Counted from the stretch's first letter, positions 49,901 through 57,455 are shown. The stretch: 64,000 nt of DNA from Tiliqua scincoides (GCF_035046505.1 NC_089822.1:103176659-103240658); one strand, 5' to 3'. Translations and numbers: made by a program. The notes: generated by a model from the letters alone, not told the origin.

Positions 49901-50126
49901 ACATGCCCGATCTCGTCTGATCTTGGAAGCTAAGCAGGGTCAGGCCTGGTTAGTACTTGGATGGGAGACCGCCCGGGAATACCGGGTGCTGCAGGCTTAT
50001 ACCATAGTCTTTCGAGACTGAAGGTTGCCAACCACGCTCCTGCACCAGTCTTTGCCCGCTACCCACCACGCACGCACTCACTCACCCTCCCGCCACGAGG
50101 TGCAGCGCTGTGCTTCCGCTAGGCAT
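37714..50126 (-). CDS. Mitochondrial pyrimidine nucleotide carrier, SLC25A33/36 family, complete, 7 exons
   Basis: This encodes an inner-mitochondrial-membrane carrier of 314 residues. Characterised family members SLC25A33 and SLC25A36 exchange pyrimidine nucleotides. Exons in transcript order: 50126-50086, 41613-41437, 41279-41202, 40478-40378, 39277-39211, 38330-38047, 37910-37714. They sum to 945 nt, all junctions are GT-AG and every phase agrees. The three carrier repeats show PLEVVKTR (P26), PIWLVKTR (P142, the Trp variant typical of this subfamily) and PHEVIRTR (P248). Lengths of the human paralogues are about 311 and 321 as I recall. The reading frame is whole, so a functional gene is likely. 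Sequence features are mixed: NPIWLVKTR and VIHFVIYE-like segments lean to SLC25A36, but several positions fit neither paralogue. I give no symbol because it may be a third family member. It is convergent with CLSTN3 and divergent from PEX5. Confidence 0.95.
38047..38330 (-). CDS. SLC25A33/36-like exon 6
   Basis: Residues 155-249. It reads [37 protein letters not shown] and [20 protein letters not shown], and covers helices 4-5 plus the loop into repeat 3. It ends CACG at a GTGAGC donor. Confidence 0.95.
38415..38759. mobile_element. Mariner/Tigger-like non-autonomous element
   Basis: Start CAAGTTGGCCCTCGGTATCT, end GGCTCCACCAG, flanked by TA on each side. It corresponds to the element at 32693-33058 but is more diverged. 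It lies in the intron between SLC25 exons 6 and 5. Confidence 0.6.
39211..39277 (-). CDS. SLC25A33/36-like exon 5
   Basis: Residues 133-154. This small exon carries the second carrier motif [14 protein letters not shown]; the Trp in place of an acidic residue is a subfamily mark. Confidence 0.95.
39673..40117. mobile_element. hAT-type MITE, second copy of the 14340 family
   Basis: Start CAGGGTGCCCAAACCTTGGC, end TTCAGACACCCCTG. The interior closely follows 14340-14802 (AGCCCCCAGTCTCCAATGAG, CAGGCCTTGAGCTATCGCGA). No clear target duplication remains. Confidence 0.75.
40378..40478 (-). CDS. SLC25A33/36-like exon 4
   Basis: Residues 99-132, reading [20 protein letters not shown] and [11 protein letters not shown]. 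It spans the end of repeat 1 and the start of repeat 2 (helix 3). Confidence 0.95.
41202..41279 (-). CDS. SLC25A33/36-like exon 3
   Basis: Residues 73-98, reading [20 protein letters not shown] and VAPSR. This is the strongly conserved second half of carrier repeat 1. Confidence 0.96.
41437..41613 (-). CDS. SLC25A33/36-like exon 2
   Basis: Residues 14-72, starting [20 protein letters not shown]. The stretch after LQSSSLAL is the variable matrix loop of the family. A GA simple repeat lies just outside the acceptor. Confidence 0.95.
43652..44010. mobile_element. hAT-type MITE carrying half of the palindromic repeat
   Basis: Start CAGTGGTTCTCATTCCTTTA, end ACAGTTTGAGAAACACTG. The flanks GTCTAATA and TTTTAATA agree at 6 of 8 positions. 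At 43777-43833 the interior reads CTACCCACACTTACCCAGGA, GTAAGTCCCATTG and so on, which is one arm of the ~85-bp palindromic repeat. Copies with the same arm lie at 53141 and 58409. Confidence 0.8.
44024..44268. mobile_element. hAT-type MITE (GTGTGCC family)
   Basis: Start CAGTGGTTGAAAATGTGTCC, end GGGCTGAAAATAACTG; the interior has CATTTATTAGTAGTGCCATT and GGTGTGCCTTGACCATTTTA. The flanks ATACAATA and ATCTAATA match at 6 of 8 positions. Only 13 bp separate it from the MITE at 43652-44010. Confidence 0.75.
44812..44895. repeat. Palindromic ~85-bp repeat, diverged
   Basis: GACTGCAATCCTACACACAC opens it, ATCTAATGGGACTTACAGCA is the second arm, and TTTTTGAGTACACACACATC replaces the usual TCTGAGTAGACATGC. 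Confidence 0.6.
45543..45580 (-). repeat. 5S-derived SINE fragment (tail)
   Basis: AGTTGGCAACCTTCAGTCTC and GGAAGACTATGGTA are the complement of the SINE tail. The 5S body is absent; the sequence changes abruptly after TATGGTAT. Confidence 0.75.
46069..46228. mobile_element. hAT-type MITE (GTGTGCC family), partial
   Basis: GGTCTGCAGGTGTGCCAAAG, GTCATTTATTAGTAGGGCCA and TGATGGTGTGCCTTGACAAT match the family; the left terminus is missing. Confidence 0.7.
47027..47243. mobile_element. hAT-type MITE (GTGTGCC family)
   Basis: Start CAGTGATTTTTCTACCACTA, interior GTCATTTATTAGTAGGGCAA, end GTGCTGTGAAAATCGCTG. Near full length. Confidence 0.75.
48183..48412. mobile_element. hAT-type MITE (GTGTGCC family)
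   Basis: Start CAGCTATTTTCAACCAGTGT, interior GGCCATTTATTAGTAGGGCT, end AAAAGATTGAAAATCGCC. Near full length. Confidence 0.75.
49463..49550. repeat. Palindromic ~85-bp repeat
   Basis: GGCTATAATCCTATTCCCAC, GGGAGTAAGCCCCATTGACT and TTCAGAGTAGACGTGCATAG are all clear. It is in reverse orientation and abuts the ~180-bp MITE that follows. Confidence 0.8.
49556..49734. mobile_element. ~180-bp MITE with GGGCCCAATCCTA ends
   Basis: Start GGGCCCAATCCTATCCAATT, end TTGCTTAGGATCGGGCCC. Interior blocks (CCAGCTCTGGTGCAACCCTG, GGAGGCCTCCTCCAGGTAAG) recur at 54118, 57273 and 62345. The outer bases GGTTTCTA and TTAGAAACC also pair as inverted repeats. Confidence 0.75.
49885..50033 (+). mobile_element. 5S-rRNA-derived SINE next to SLC25 exon 1
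   Basis: This is the best-preserved copy: CATGCCCGATCTCGTCTGAT, AAGCTAAGCAGGGTCAGGCC, TTGGATGGGAGACCGCCCGG, and a tail ending GGTTGCCAACC. The internal pol III control elements look intact. It ends 52 bp from the splice-donor side of SLC25 exon 1 and is opposite in strand to that gene. Confidence 0.92.
50086..50126 (-). CDS. SLC25A33/36-like exon 1 (start codon)
   Basis: The ATG is at 50126-50124 on the - strand. Residues 1-13 are [13 protein letters not shown], followed by GG of the split codon 14 and a GTGAGT donor. ALHLVAGG aligns with the (T)LVHLFAGG start of SLC25A33/36, and the phase fits exon 2 exactly. The frame stays open upstream of the ATG but I find no earlier in-frame ATG nearby. 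Confidence 0.9.
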
Positions 50127-50530
50127 GCCTGGGTGCTGGCTCGGGGCTTTCCCGGGCTGCGGCAGGGCTTCCTGCACCGCTTCTCCTTCTGCCACCGACG
50201 AGATCGGAGGCGATTCCCCGGGGCGGCTCCGGCTGGGACTCCACTCGCGCAGCAAAGGGTGCAAGGCCGGGAATTTCTGGGTGCGTCAGCGAAAGGGGTG
50301 GAGGCAGCGCCTGCAGGACCGCCTCCTACTTACTCCCAAGCAGCGGAAGGGCGTCCCCTTTGCTCTCTCCGCATGCAGAGGGCCTCTCCGTGGGGCTGCT
50401 GGTCACCAGCAACCTTCCTTCTCCCCTCCCATCGGATTCGACCCTCAGTTTTACAAAGCTCTCCCCAGCCTTGCCCATGATGCACTCTGGTCCAAGTCTG
50501 CTTGAAAAGTCCCAGTTTATTGGTGCTTAG
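50127..50530 (-). promoter_or_regulatory. SLC25A33/36-like 5' UTR and CpG-rich promoter
   Basis: The sequence is markedly GC- and CpG-rich (for example the CGACGAGATCGG stretch near 50197) compared with its surroundings, typical of a housekeeping CpG-island promoter. No TATA box is seen. The transcription start is not determined. Confidence 0.55.
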
Positions 50531-50603
50531 TGGCGAGGATTCCCCACTAAAAGGAAATGCCTTCTCTCTCTCTCTTGGGGGTTAGTTTCAGGCCAGGGCT
50601 CCT

Positions 50604-50960
50604 AAGAGCATAAGAAGAGCCCCACTGACCCATCTAGTCCAGCTTCCTGCATCCCACCGTGGCCCAGCAGATGCCTCTGGGGGCTCACAAGACCATGAGA
50701 GATGTGCATCCTGGTGCCCTCCCTTGCATCAGGCATTCTGAGTTCGCCTACTTCTAAAATCAGGAGGTTGCACGTGCACATCATGGCTTGTAACTTGGAC
50801 TTTTCCTCCAGAAATCTGTCCAGTCCCCTTTTAAAGGTCTCTAGGCCAGATGCCATCACCACATTCTGTGGCAGGCAGTTCCACAGACTAACTAAACCCT
50901 GAATAAAGAAATATTTTCTTTTGTCTGTCCTTATTCTCCTGTCTTGTAATAACCTGTCTT
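50604..50960 (-). mobile_element. CR1-type LINE 3' end fragment
   Basis: CATAAGAAGAGCCCCACTGA, CATCTAGTCCAGCTTCCTGC and ATCAGGAGGTTGCACGTGCA match the 3' end of the copy at 54598. It extends into AAGAAATATTTTCTTTTGTC of the last coding part. Confidence 0.85.
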
Positions 50961-50969
50961 ATTGTCCTG

Positions 50970-51240
50970 TCTTGATGGACATTTCCTCCAGAAATCTGTC
51001 CAATTCCCTTTGAAAGGCATCTAGGCCAGATGCCAGCACCACATCCTGTGACAAGGGGTTCCACAGGCTTATTGCACACTGTTAAAGAAATGTTTTCTTT
51101 TGTCTGTTTTAACTCTCCTGGCACTCAGTTTTAGTGGATGTCCCCCCCCCCCCGGGTGCGAGAGGGAAAAGAACATCCCTGTATGCACTCTATCCATCCC
51201 CCTGCATATTTTTGTACATCTCAGTCATGTCCCCCCTCAG
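50970..51240 (-). mobile_element. Second CR1-type LINE fragment, same orientation
   Basis: TTTCCTCCAGAAATCTGTCC recurs here only about 165 bp after its first occurrence at 50811, so a second copy begins or the first was partly duplicated. It runs through TCCACAGGCTTATTGCACAC to CTCAGTCATGTCCCCCCTCA. A C-run lies at about 51143-51154. Confidence 0.8.
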
Positions 51241-51344
51241 GCTCAGTACTAGCACCAGCAGAACTCAGATCTGGAAAGATATAAAGGGAAAAAAGAATAA
51301 GGTTGGAAGTTCCTCTGAGAAAATTCCTCTGAGGAAGTTCTTCC

Positions 51345-51550
51345 GAGAGCCAGGGTGGTGTAGTGGTTTGGGAGGTGGACTTAGACCTGGATGATCCAGG
51401 TTCAAATCCCCCCTCAGTGACCTTGGGCCAGTCACTTTCTCTCAGCCTCACCTACCTCACAGGGTTGTTGTGAGGACAAGAAAGAGGGGAGGAGCAGCTG
51501 TGTAAACCGCCCTGAGCTCTTTGGAGGAAGGGCGGTATAAAAAATGTGAG
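51345..51550 (+). mobile_element. tRNA-derived SINE, full-length
   Basis: GAGAGCCAGGGTGGTGTAGT with TGGTGTAGTGG as an A box, CCAGGTTCAAATCCC containing a consensus B box (GGTTCAAATCC), core GTGACCTTGGGCCAGTCACT and tail TTGGAGGAAGGGCGGTATAA with an A-rich end. The central core resembles MIR/CORE-SINEs. It is better preserved than 19533-19762. Confidence 0.88.
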
Positions 51551-51721
51551 GGGAAAAAAAAGTGCAAAGTGCATTTCCCCCTCAAGATTTATGCTTCCAG
51601 TATAAAACAAGTTCTCGAGTGGTAGCTGTGTTAAGTCTGTTACACATTTATTGAAGCATAAGCTTTTGTGAACTGGAGTCCATGAAAGTTTGTGCTTCAA
51701 TATTTTTTTTCATCTTTAAGC

Positions 51722-51813
51722 CTGCAATCCTCATATCCACACATACCTGGGAGTAAGCCCCATTGATTATAATGGGACTTCTGAATAGACATGCCTTGGA
51801 CTGTGCTCCAAGT
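51722..51813. repeat. Palindromic ~85-bp repeat
   Basis: GCCTGCAATCCTCATATCCA, CCTGGGAGTAAGCCCCATTG and GGACTTCTGAATAGACATGC mark a reverse copy. Confidence 0.75.
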
Positions 51814-52570
51814 TAAGCAAGACCCTGTTTTGTTTCTGCTGCTAGTGGGGCAAGGGTCATCTGGCAATTTTCTTTGCAATCTACTGTGTGGGAGAGGAGT
51901 GATTGCAAGATGGAGCTGCCCACCCCGTACGTTTAGCAATTCATGGGAGGGCCAGTGTTTCACTGAAGGCACTTCTTAAATTGGTGGTGAGATCCTCTGC
52001 TATAGGAACTGCAAGGATGCAGTTGAAATGATTATGGTCTTTGCTAAAGTGTGGACAGTTATCTTGGTGGGTTGCTGTGCACTTGGACAATCACTTGGAA
52101 GATGGTGTCATGTTGTGGTTAAAGCGGAATCTGGGACGTCCCCTGTTCAAATTTCACTTAGGTCATGAATTTGATGTCTTCAAGGCAAGAGAATAATAAT
52201 ACTGTCCTGCCCTACAAGGCCCTTGTAGGACCTATTGAGATAATGTATGTGAAAGGCTCCAAACACTCAAAAAAGGATATACAGTATAAATGCTAGGATT
52301 TGGGGCTGTACCACTTCAGATTGCATCTGGGAGAGGTCTAGACTAAACTTTTCTCTCTGATAATCTGCAGAGTGCAGCAAGGGTGTTTTTAAATTCAGGA
52401 ATATGACTGTACACCCGTCGGTCCCCATGTCATCGCTTGAAGGCTGCAGCAATATAAGTTATATCTTCACTGAATTCTGTTGCTGATGATGCAGATAATT
52501 CTAAGATTCCATGCACAGTGTACCCAGCCAAGCATTGACGCTAAGGGAGAAGTGAATTGATAGGAAGCTT
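51814..52570. other. Intergenic, nothing recognised
   Basis: No gene or confident repeat. A degraded MIR-like string (CTTAGGTCATGAATTTGATG, GAATAATAATACTGTCCTGC) may lie near 52160-52260. Confidence 0.4.
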
Positions 52571-52575
52571 AACAC

Positions 52576-53110
52576 CAAGGGTCTTCAACCTTCTTCGTGC
52601 CATGACTCCAATATATAAATATGGGACTGTAATATTTATAAGCATGGGACTGGGGGGGGGCATTGTTGATCTCACCCCCTCCCAGGATCCTATCCACCCT
52701 CCCCCACCCCAACACTGTCCACTCCCTGCCTCTGTAGTGCCTTGCCAGCACTGTTTACTATAACCAACTATTCTTATTAAAGAGAACAGAAAAAATTACC
52801 ATGAAGCCTGGCACTAGTGGAAAGCTATTTTAGCAAAATTGCTAAGAGCCAGAGCAGGACTGAAACACAGTCTCTTGGTACCTGAAGGGTTACCCCAGAT
52901 ACTTCCTCCTTTATCTGGTGGTGCTCTATTCCAGTGGTCTTCAACCTTTTTCATTCCTGTAAGCTGCTGTAACCCCACAGCTGAGGCTTCATTACCTCTT
53001 TGGGGTCCCAAACTCAAAGCTGAAGAACTATTAAGAACTATTAATACTATTAAGGATTCAATGATCCTGCCCTCTAGTGGCCATAACCTTGGGGCCAACT
53101 GCAGAGAATA
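52576..53110. repeat. Degraded hAT-like ends
   Basis: GGGTCTTCAACCTTCTTCGT at 52577 and AGTGGTCTTCAACCTTTTTC at 52933 match the terminus of a hAT-type family. The matching opposite ends are not clear, so the two elements cannot be bounded. Confidence 0.35.
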
Positions 53111-53140
53111 TATGGGATGAAATGTTCAGCAAGTACTGTT

Positions 53141-53467
53141 CAGTGGTTCTCACACATTTAGCACCAGGACCCACTTTTTAGAATGAGAATCTGTCAGGAC
53201 CCACTGGAAGTGATGTCATGACTGGAAGTGACATCGTCAAGCAGGAAAATTTTTAACAATCCTAGACTGCAATCCGACCAACATCCAGGAGGATGACCCA
53301 TTTACTATCAAGTACAGATCTAACATTTCCCCAAATGCAGTCACATACCATGGTAGCATCAAGTCTAACATATTAAAAATAAAATATTGAAATGAATGGG
53401 GACCCACCTGAAAGGGGCTCGCGACCCACCTAGTAGTTCTTGACCCACAGTGGTTCTTGACCCACTG
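53141..53467. mobile_element. hAT-type MITE carrying half of the palindromic repeat
   Basis: Start CAGTGGTTCTCACACATTTA. Interior GGAAGTGATGTCATGACTGG and CTAGACTGCAATCCGACCAA. The palindromic arm near 53263-53310 is eroded (CAGGAGGATGACCCATTTAC). The right end is rearranged around ACCCACAGTGGTTCTTGACC. Confidence 0.7.
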
Positions 53468-54117
53468 CTATACACAAAGCCCTCATCATACATGCTGGTT
53501 CCATACTTGAGGAAGGTGGAACATATGTACCATAAAACAGCCAGTTCTTGCCAGTTCAGCACTATCACACCTGTGCGAAAGCACCACAATAGTCTTGCTA
53601 CGCCTGCATAAAAGCTTCAACACAGCCATCTGTAAGTCAGATGCCTATAATTCTGGAGCTGGTGTTCTAGCAGTCTATCTTACATTTGCCACATAGGAGA
53701 CTAATATACGAGTACTATCATCTATCTTATCTTATTTGTTATATTGTACAGCTATAGCTGTGGCTGCATAGATGAGACAGCTAGGGTTTGATCGTTCTAT
53801 CAGTATAAAGCTGGACAACTCTATTCATCATTAAATCAAGACAGTTGATATGGAGAATTCACCTGGCAAGGAGGCAAATTTCAGAAAATTCTGCTGAAGA
53901 ATTACCAAGTTGTAGATATTTAAAAGGCTTGCTTCCAGGGACAGGCTTCCTGTGTATCCTACCATTTTTGTGTCCATCCAAAGTATATCTTACATCTCCT
54001 TTTGGCAGTTTATTTTAGACTGTAAGATTCAAGGACATTTCAGAGGTCTCCTGTTTCCTGACTTAACGAGAAACAATGAGGTTTCAAAGTTCCCTTGTAA
54101 TCAGTCCTTAACTAAGG

Positions 54118-54294
54118 GCACAATCCTAACCCCTTATGTTAGTACTTTCCAGCACTGGCCAATGGCCATCCTGCAGTTGGGTGTCACTCATGGAGGCCTC
54201 CTCAAAGTAAGGGAATGTTTGTTCCCTTACCTCAGAGCTGCATTGCCCTTATGTCAGTGCTGGAAAGCACTGACATAAGGGGTTAGGATTGCGC
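54118..54294. mobile_element. ~180-bp MITE with 7-bp target duplication
   Basis: Start GCACAATCCTAACCCCTTAT, end AGGGGTTAGGATTGCGC in inverted form. It is flanked by ACTAAGG on both sides (54111-54117 and 54295-54301). The inner arms (CCTTATGT..AGTACTTTCCAGCACT and AGTGCTGGAAAGCACTGACA) also pair, so the whole element is hairpin-like. Confidence 0.85.
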
Positions 54295-54299
54295 ACTAA

Positions 54300-54384
54300 G
54301 GCTACCACCCTATGCACACATACCTGGAAGCAAGTCCCCCTGAACACAGTGGGACTTGCTTTTGAGTAGACATGGATAAGATTG
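54300..54384. repeat. Palindromic ~85-bp repeat
   Basis: GGCTACCACCCTATGCACAC, CACAGTGGGACTTGCTTTTG and AGTAGACATGGATAAGATTG. It directly follows the MITE at 54118-54294. Confidence 0.7.
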
Positions 54385-54597
54385 CCTTGTAAGTACAAGT
54401 AGTGCTCATTAGCAGATTGTCACTTCCCAGATGAAGAGTGCTTCCCAAGAGAAAAATTGCTGTCAGGTTGTGGCTGGGGCTGGGAAGTTGCTGTGCATGT
54501 TTATATGCAAAGTGGTGCTGCATGTTTGTGATTGTGAAAGAGAAGAGCTGTCAGGCTTGATCTGATTTGCAGTCTGGTTTGTCTTGCTTCTGTCATA

Positions 54598-55864
54598 AGA
54601 ACATAAGAACAGCCCCACTGGATCAGGCCATAGGCCCATCTAGTCCAGCTTCCTGTATCTCACAGCGGCCCACCAAATGCCCCAGGGAGCACACCAGATA
54701 ACAAGAGACCTCATCCTGGTGCTCTCCCCTACATCTGGCATTCTGACTTAACCCATTCCTAAAATCAGGAGGTTGCGCATACACATCATGGCTTGTACCC
54801 CATAATGGATTTTTCCTCCAGAAACTCGTCCAATCCCCTTTTAAAGGCGTCTAGGCTAGACGCCAGCACCACATCCTGTGGCAAGGAGTTCCACAGACCG
54901 ACCACGCGCTGAGTAAAGAAATATTTTCTTTTGTCTGTCCTAACCCGCCCAACAATCAATTTTAGTGGATGTCCCCTGGTTCTGGTATTATGTGAGAGTG
55001 TAAAGAGCATCTCCCTATCCACTCTGTCCATCCCCTGCATAATTTTGTATGTCTCAATCATGTCCCCCCTCAAGCGTCTCTTTTCTAGGCTGAAGAGGCC
55101 CAAACGCCGTAGCCTTTCCTCATAAGGAAGGTGCCCCAGCCCCGTAATCATCTTAGTCGCTCTCTTTTGCACCTTTTCCATTTCCACTATGTCTTTTTTG
55201 AGATGCGGCGACCAGAACTGGACACAATACTCCAGGTGTGGCCTTACCATAGATTTGTACAACGGCATTATAATACTAACCGTTTTGTTCTCAATACCCT
55301 TCCTAATGATCCCAAGCATAGAATTGGCCTTCTTCACTGCTGCCGCACATTGGGTCGACACTTTCATCGACCTGTCCACCACCACCCCAAGATCTCTCTC
55401 CTGATCTGTCACAGACAGCTCAGAACCCATCAGCCTATATCTAAAGTTTTGATTTTTTGCCCCAATGTGCATGACTTTACACTTACTGACATTGAAGCGC
55501 ATCTGCCATTTTGCTGCCCATTCTGCCAGTCTGGAGAGATCCTTCTGGAGCTCCTCACAATCACTTCTGGTCTTTACCACTCGGAAAAGTTTGGTGTCAT
55601 CTGCAAACTTAGCCACTTCACTGCTCAACCCTGTCTCCAGGTCATTTATGAAGAGGTTGAAAAGCACCGGTCCCAGGACAGATCCTTGGGGCACACCGCT
55701 TTTCACCTCTCTCCATTGTGAAAATTGCCCATTGACACCCACTCTCTGCCTCCTGGCCTCCAACCAGTTCTCAATCCAGGAGAGGACCTGTCCTCTAATT
55801 CCCTGACTGTGGAGTTTTTTCAGTAGCCTTTGGTGAGGGACCGTGTCAAACGCCTTCTGAAAGT
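54598..55864 (-). mobile_element. CR1-type LINE, 1.3 kb, 5'-truncated, open RT segment
   Basis: The reverse-transcriptase part is open on the - strand from the truncation point to the stop near 54786: KAFDTVPHQRLLKKL, GVPQGSVLGPVLFNLFINDL, the catalytic KFADDTKLF block and the C-terminal region with SMVRPHLEYCVQFWSPHLKK. The 3' UTR follows and ends CTTATGTTCTTATGAC. Of the CR1 copies here this is the least damaged. It was truncated on insertion and has no endonuclease, so it cannot move by itself. Confidence 0.92.
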
Positions 55865-55918
55865 CAGTCACCTGCTGCTCTACATCTCTTTCAGTCACCT
55901 GCTGCTCTACATCTCTTT
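55865..55918. repeat. 27-bp tandem duplication at the CR1 truncation point
   Basis: Two units of 27 bp (AGTCACCTGCTGCTCTACAT plus CTCTTTC or CTCTTTT) are identical except for the last base. The first begins exactly where CR1 homology stops. Confidence 0.85.
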
Positions 55919-56535
55919 TGGCATCTCTCTATGATGTGATAACAGCAGTGTCCCATATTCTAAGGGGGTCGTAAGCCACTTTTACGAGCCACTATTCTAG
56001 GGGCTCGAGCTTAGTCCCTACTTTTCAAGGCCACATGAGGACAAGAACAACTGTTTACGATAATAAACACAGGAATAATATTTGGATAATTTAAAAAAAT
56101 CTACCTTATAGGGTTGATGTAAAGCTAACCGAGATAGTGAGTTGCATTCAAAACCTTCAAGAGCTGTATAAATAGCTGTTATAGATCTGCAGTGAGGTTA
56201 CATTTCATATCCATTAGTGAGGGCTGGTGTAATTCAGTCAGTTTTCTTTTTTTGGAAATAAGGAAATTCTAGGATAAAAATATTTTAAAGAGATCAACAA
56301 TCTCTTGTTGAAGTGAAATTTACCCATGCCTGAAAATGCACAGAAGTTTTAAGTTATGGCACCTGCACTCTGTCTTAACTTCCATGCTATGTAAGCAGGA
56401 AACACATGTTCCAGTTTCATGTATTAGGTATTTTTACTAACCTGTGTGAACCCAGACTGTGAACCTTGGTCTCTCAGTCCAGTCCTTTCCCTCTGCAGGT
56501 GTAATTGCTGCTCACAGGCCTTGTCATAAGTTAGT
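55919..56535. other. Intergenic, nothing recognised
   Basis: AT-rich sequence without a gene or confident repeat. Confidence 0.5.
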
Positions 56536-56539
56536 ATGG

Positions 56540-56622
56540 CTGCAATCCTATACACACTTTCCTGGGAGTAAGTCCCATTGAGCACAAAGGGACTTCTGAG
56601 TAGACATGCATAGGATTGTGCT
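56540..56622. repeat. Palindromic ~85-bp repeat, well preserved
   Basis: GGCTGCAATCCTATACACAC, CTGGGAGTAAGTCCCATTGA, GGGACTTCTGAGTAGACATG and CATAGGATTGTGCTGT. One of the clearest copies, reverse orientation. Confidence 0.85.
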
Positions 56623-57264
56623 GTATGTCACCAAAGTATAAGAAGCAAGTAGAAAGAGACATCCCATGAAGAAACGTAGCCATTAGCCTTTTAAATGTTG
56701 CAGGTGTCTTACATAAGCAGAGTGCCCTTGCCAAAACCTTTGCCCTGCTATGAATGTCAGGTTCTCCCTTGTCCCTGGGATTAGTTTTCATTGCCAATAT
56801 CCACTTTTGAAATCCAGAGTGAAAATTTCTTTAAAAATCTTCCCCTATCCACTTTCAAAATCCACTGTGAAAAACCATGGGAACCCAACCAAGTATCTAG
56901 TGCGTCATCTATTCTTGGCACAGAACAGGACTGAATCTTTTTTAAGGGGACTGACTTCATTACAACTGTCAGTAGTTCACTCAGGACTACTCCTCCCCCA
57001 CCTGCCACTTCCACTAGTCTTTTAAAAAGGGCCCAGATCTAAGTGCGGCTCCATTAGATCTTGATGCTTCATTTCCACCATGTCTTGTAACACTTCCTCC
57101 CTTTTCATGACTGATCACCATTCAAGAGGCTATTTCAGAGGTTCTCCCTGTTTAAATCATAGTGTTCAATTGTAGTTCTCCCTTGATTTGTTATTTTAAC
57201 ATGTGAAGAAGTACTTCCAGGTTTTCTACAGAAAGCATTAAAAACCTTTCTGATGTTCTATATT
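56623..57264. other. Intergenic, nothing recognised
   Basis: No gene or repeat family that I can name. Confidence 0.5.
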
Positions 57265-57272
57265 TAAATGTT

Positions 57273-57455
57273 TAAGGGCACAGTCCTAACCAATTTTCCA
57301 GCACTGACATAGCTGTGCCAATGTGGTGTGCACTGCATCCTGCAGTGGGGAGGTAGTCAAGGGGGTCTCATCAAGCTTAGGGCATGTTTGCTGCCTTACC
57401 TTGGGGGCTGCATTGTGGCTAAGTCAGTGCTGGAAAGTTGGTTAGGATTGTACCC
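57273..57455. mobile_element. ~180-bp MITE with 8-bp target duplication
   Basis: TAAGGGCACAGTCCTAACCA at the start and TTGGTTAGGATTGTACCC at the end. It is flanked by perfect TAAATGTT direct repeats (57265-57272 and 57456-57463). The 8-bp duplication fits hAT-type transposition. Confidence 0.88.

Larger units (their letters stand above)
41614..50085 (-). other. First intron of the SLC25A33/36-like gene (8.5 kb)
   Basis: It contains a chain of MITEs (43652-44010, 44024-44268, 46069-46228, 47027-47243, 48183-48412, 49556-49734), palindromic repeats (44812, 49463), a 5S SINE fragment (45543-45580) and a full 5S SINE (49885-50033). The stretches 41620-43640, 44280-44800, 45590-46060 and 48420-49450 show no gene or confident repeat apart from short G/C runs. 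Confidence 0.6.

Noticed and set aside
50127-50264. N-terminal extension of the SLC25 protein upstream of the ATG at 50126
   Set aside because: The frame is open but begins with TTG, not ATG, and SLC25A33/36 proteins have short N-termini that fit the start at 50126.
54786-55898. 370-codon open frame as a host gene
   Set aside because: The sequence is a CR1-type reverse transcriptase with LINE 3' UTR attached.
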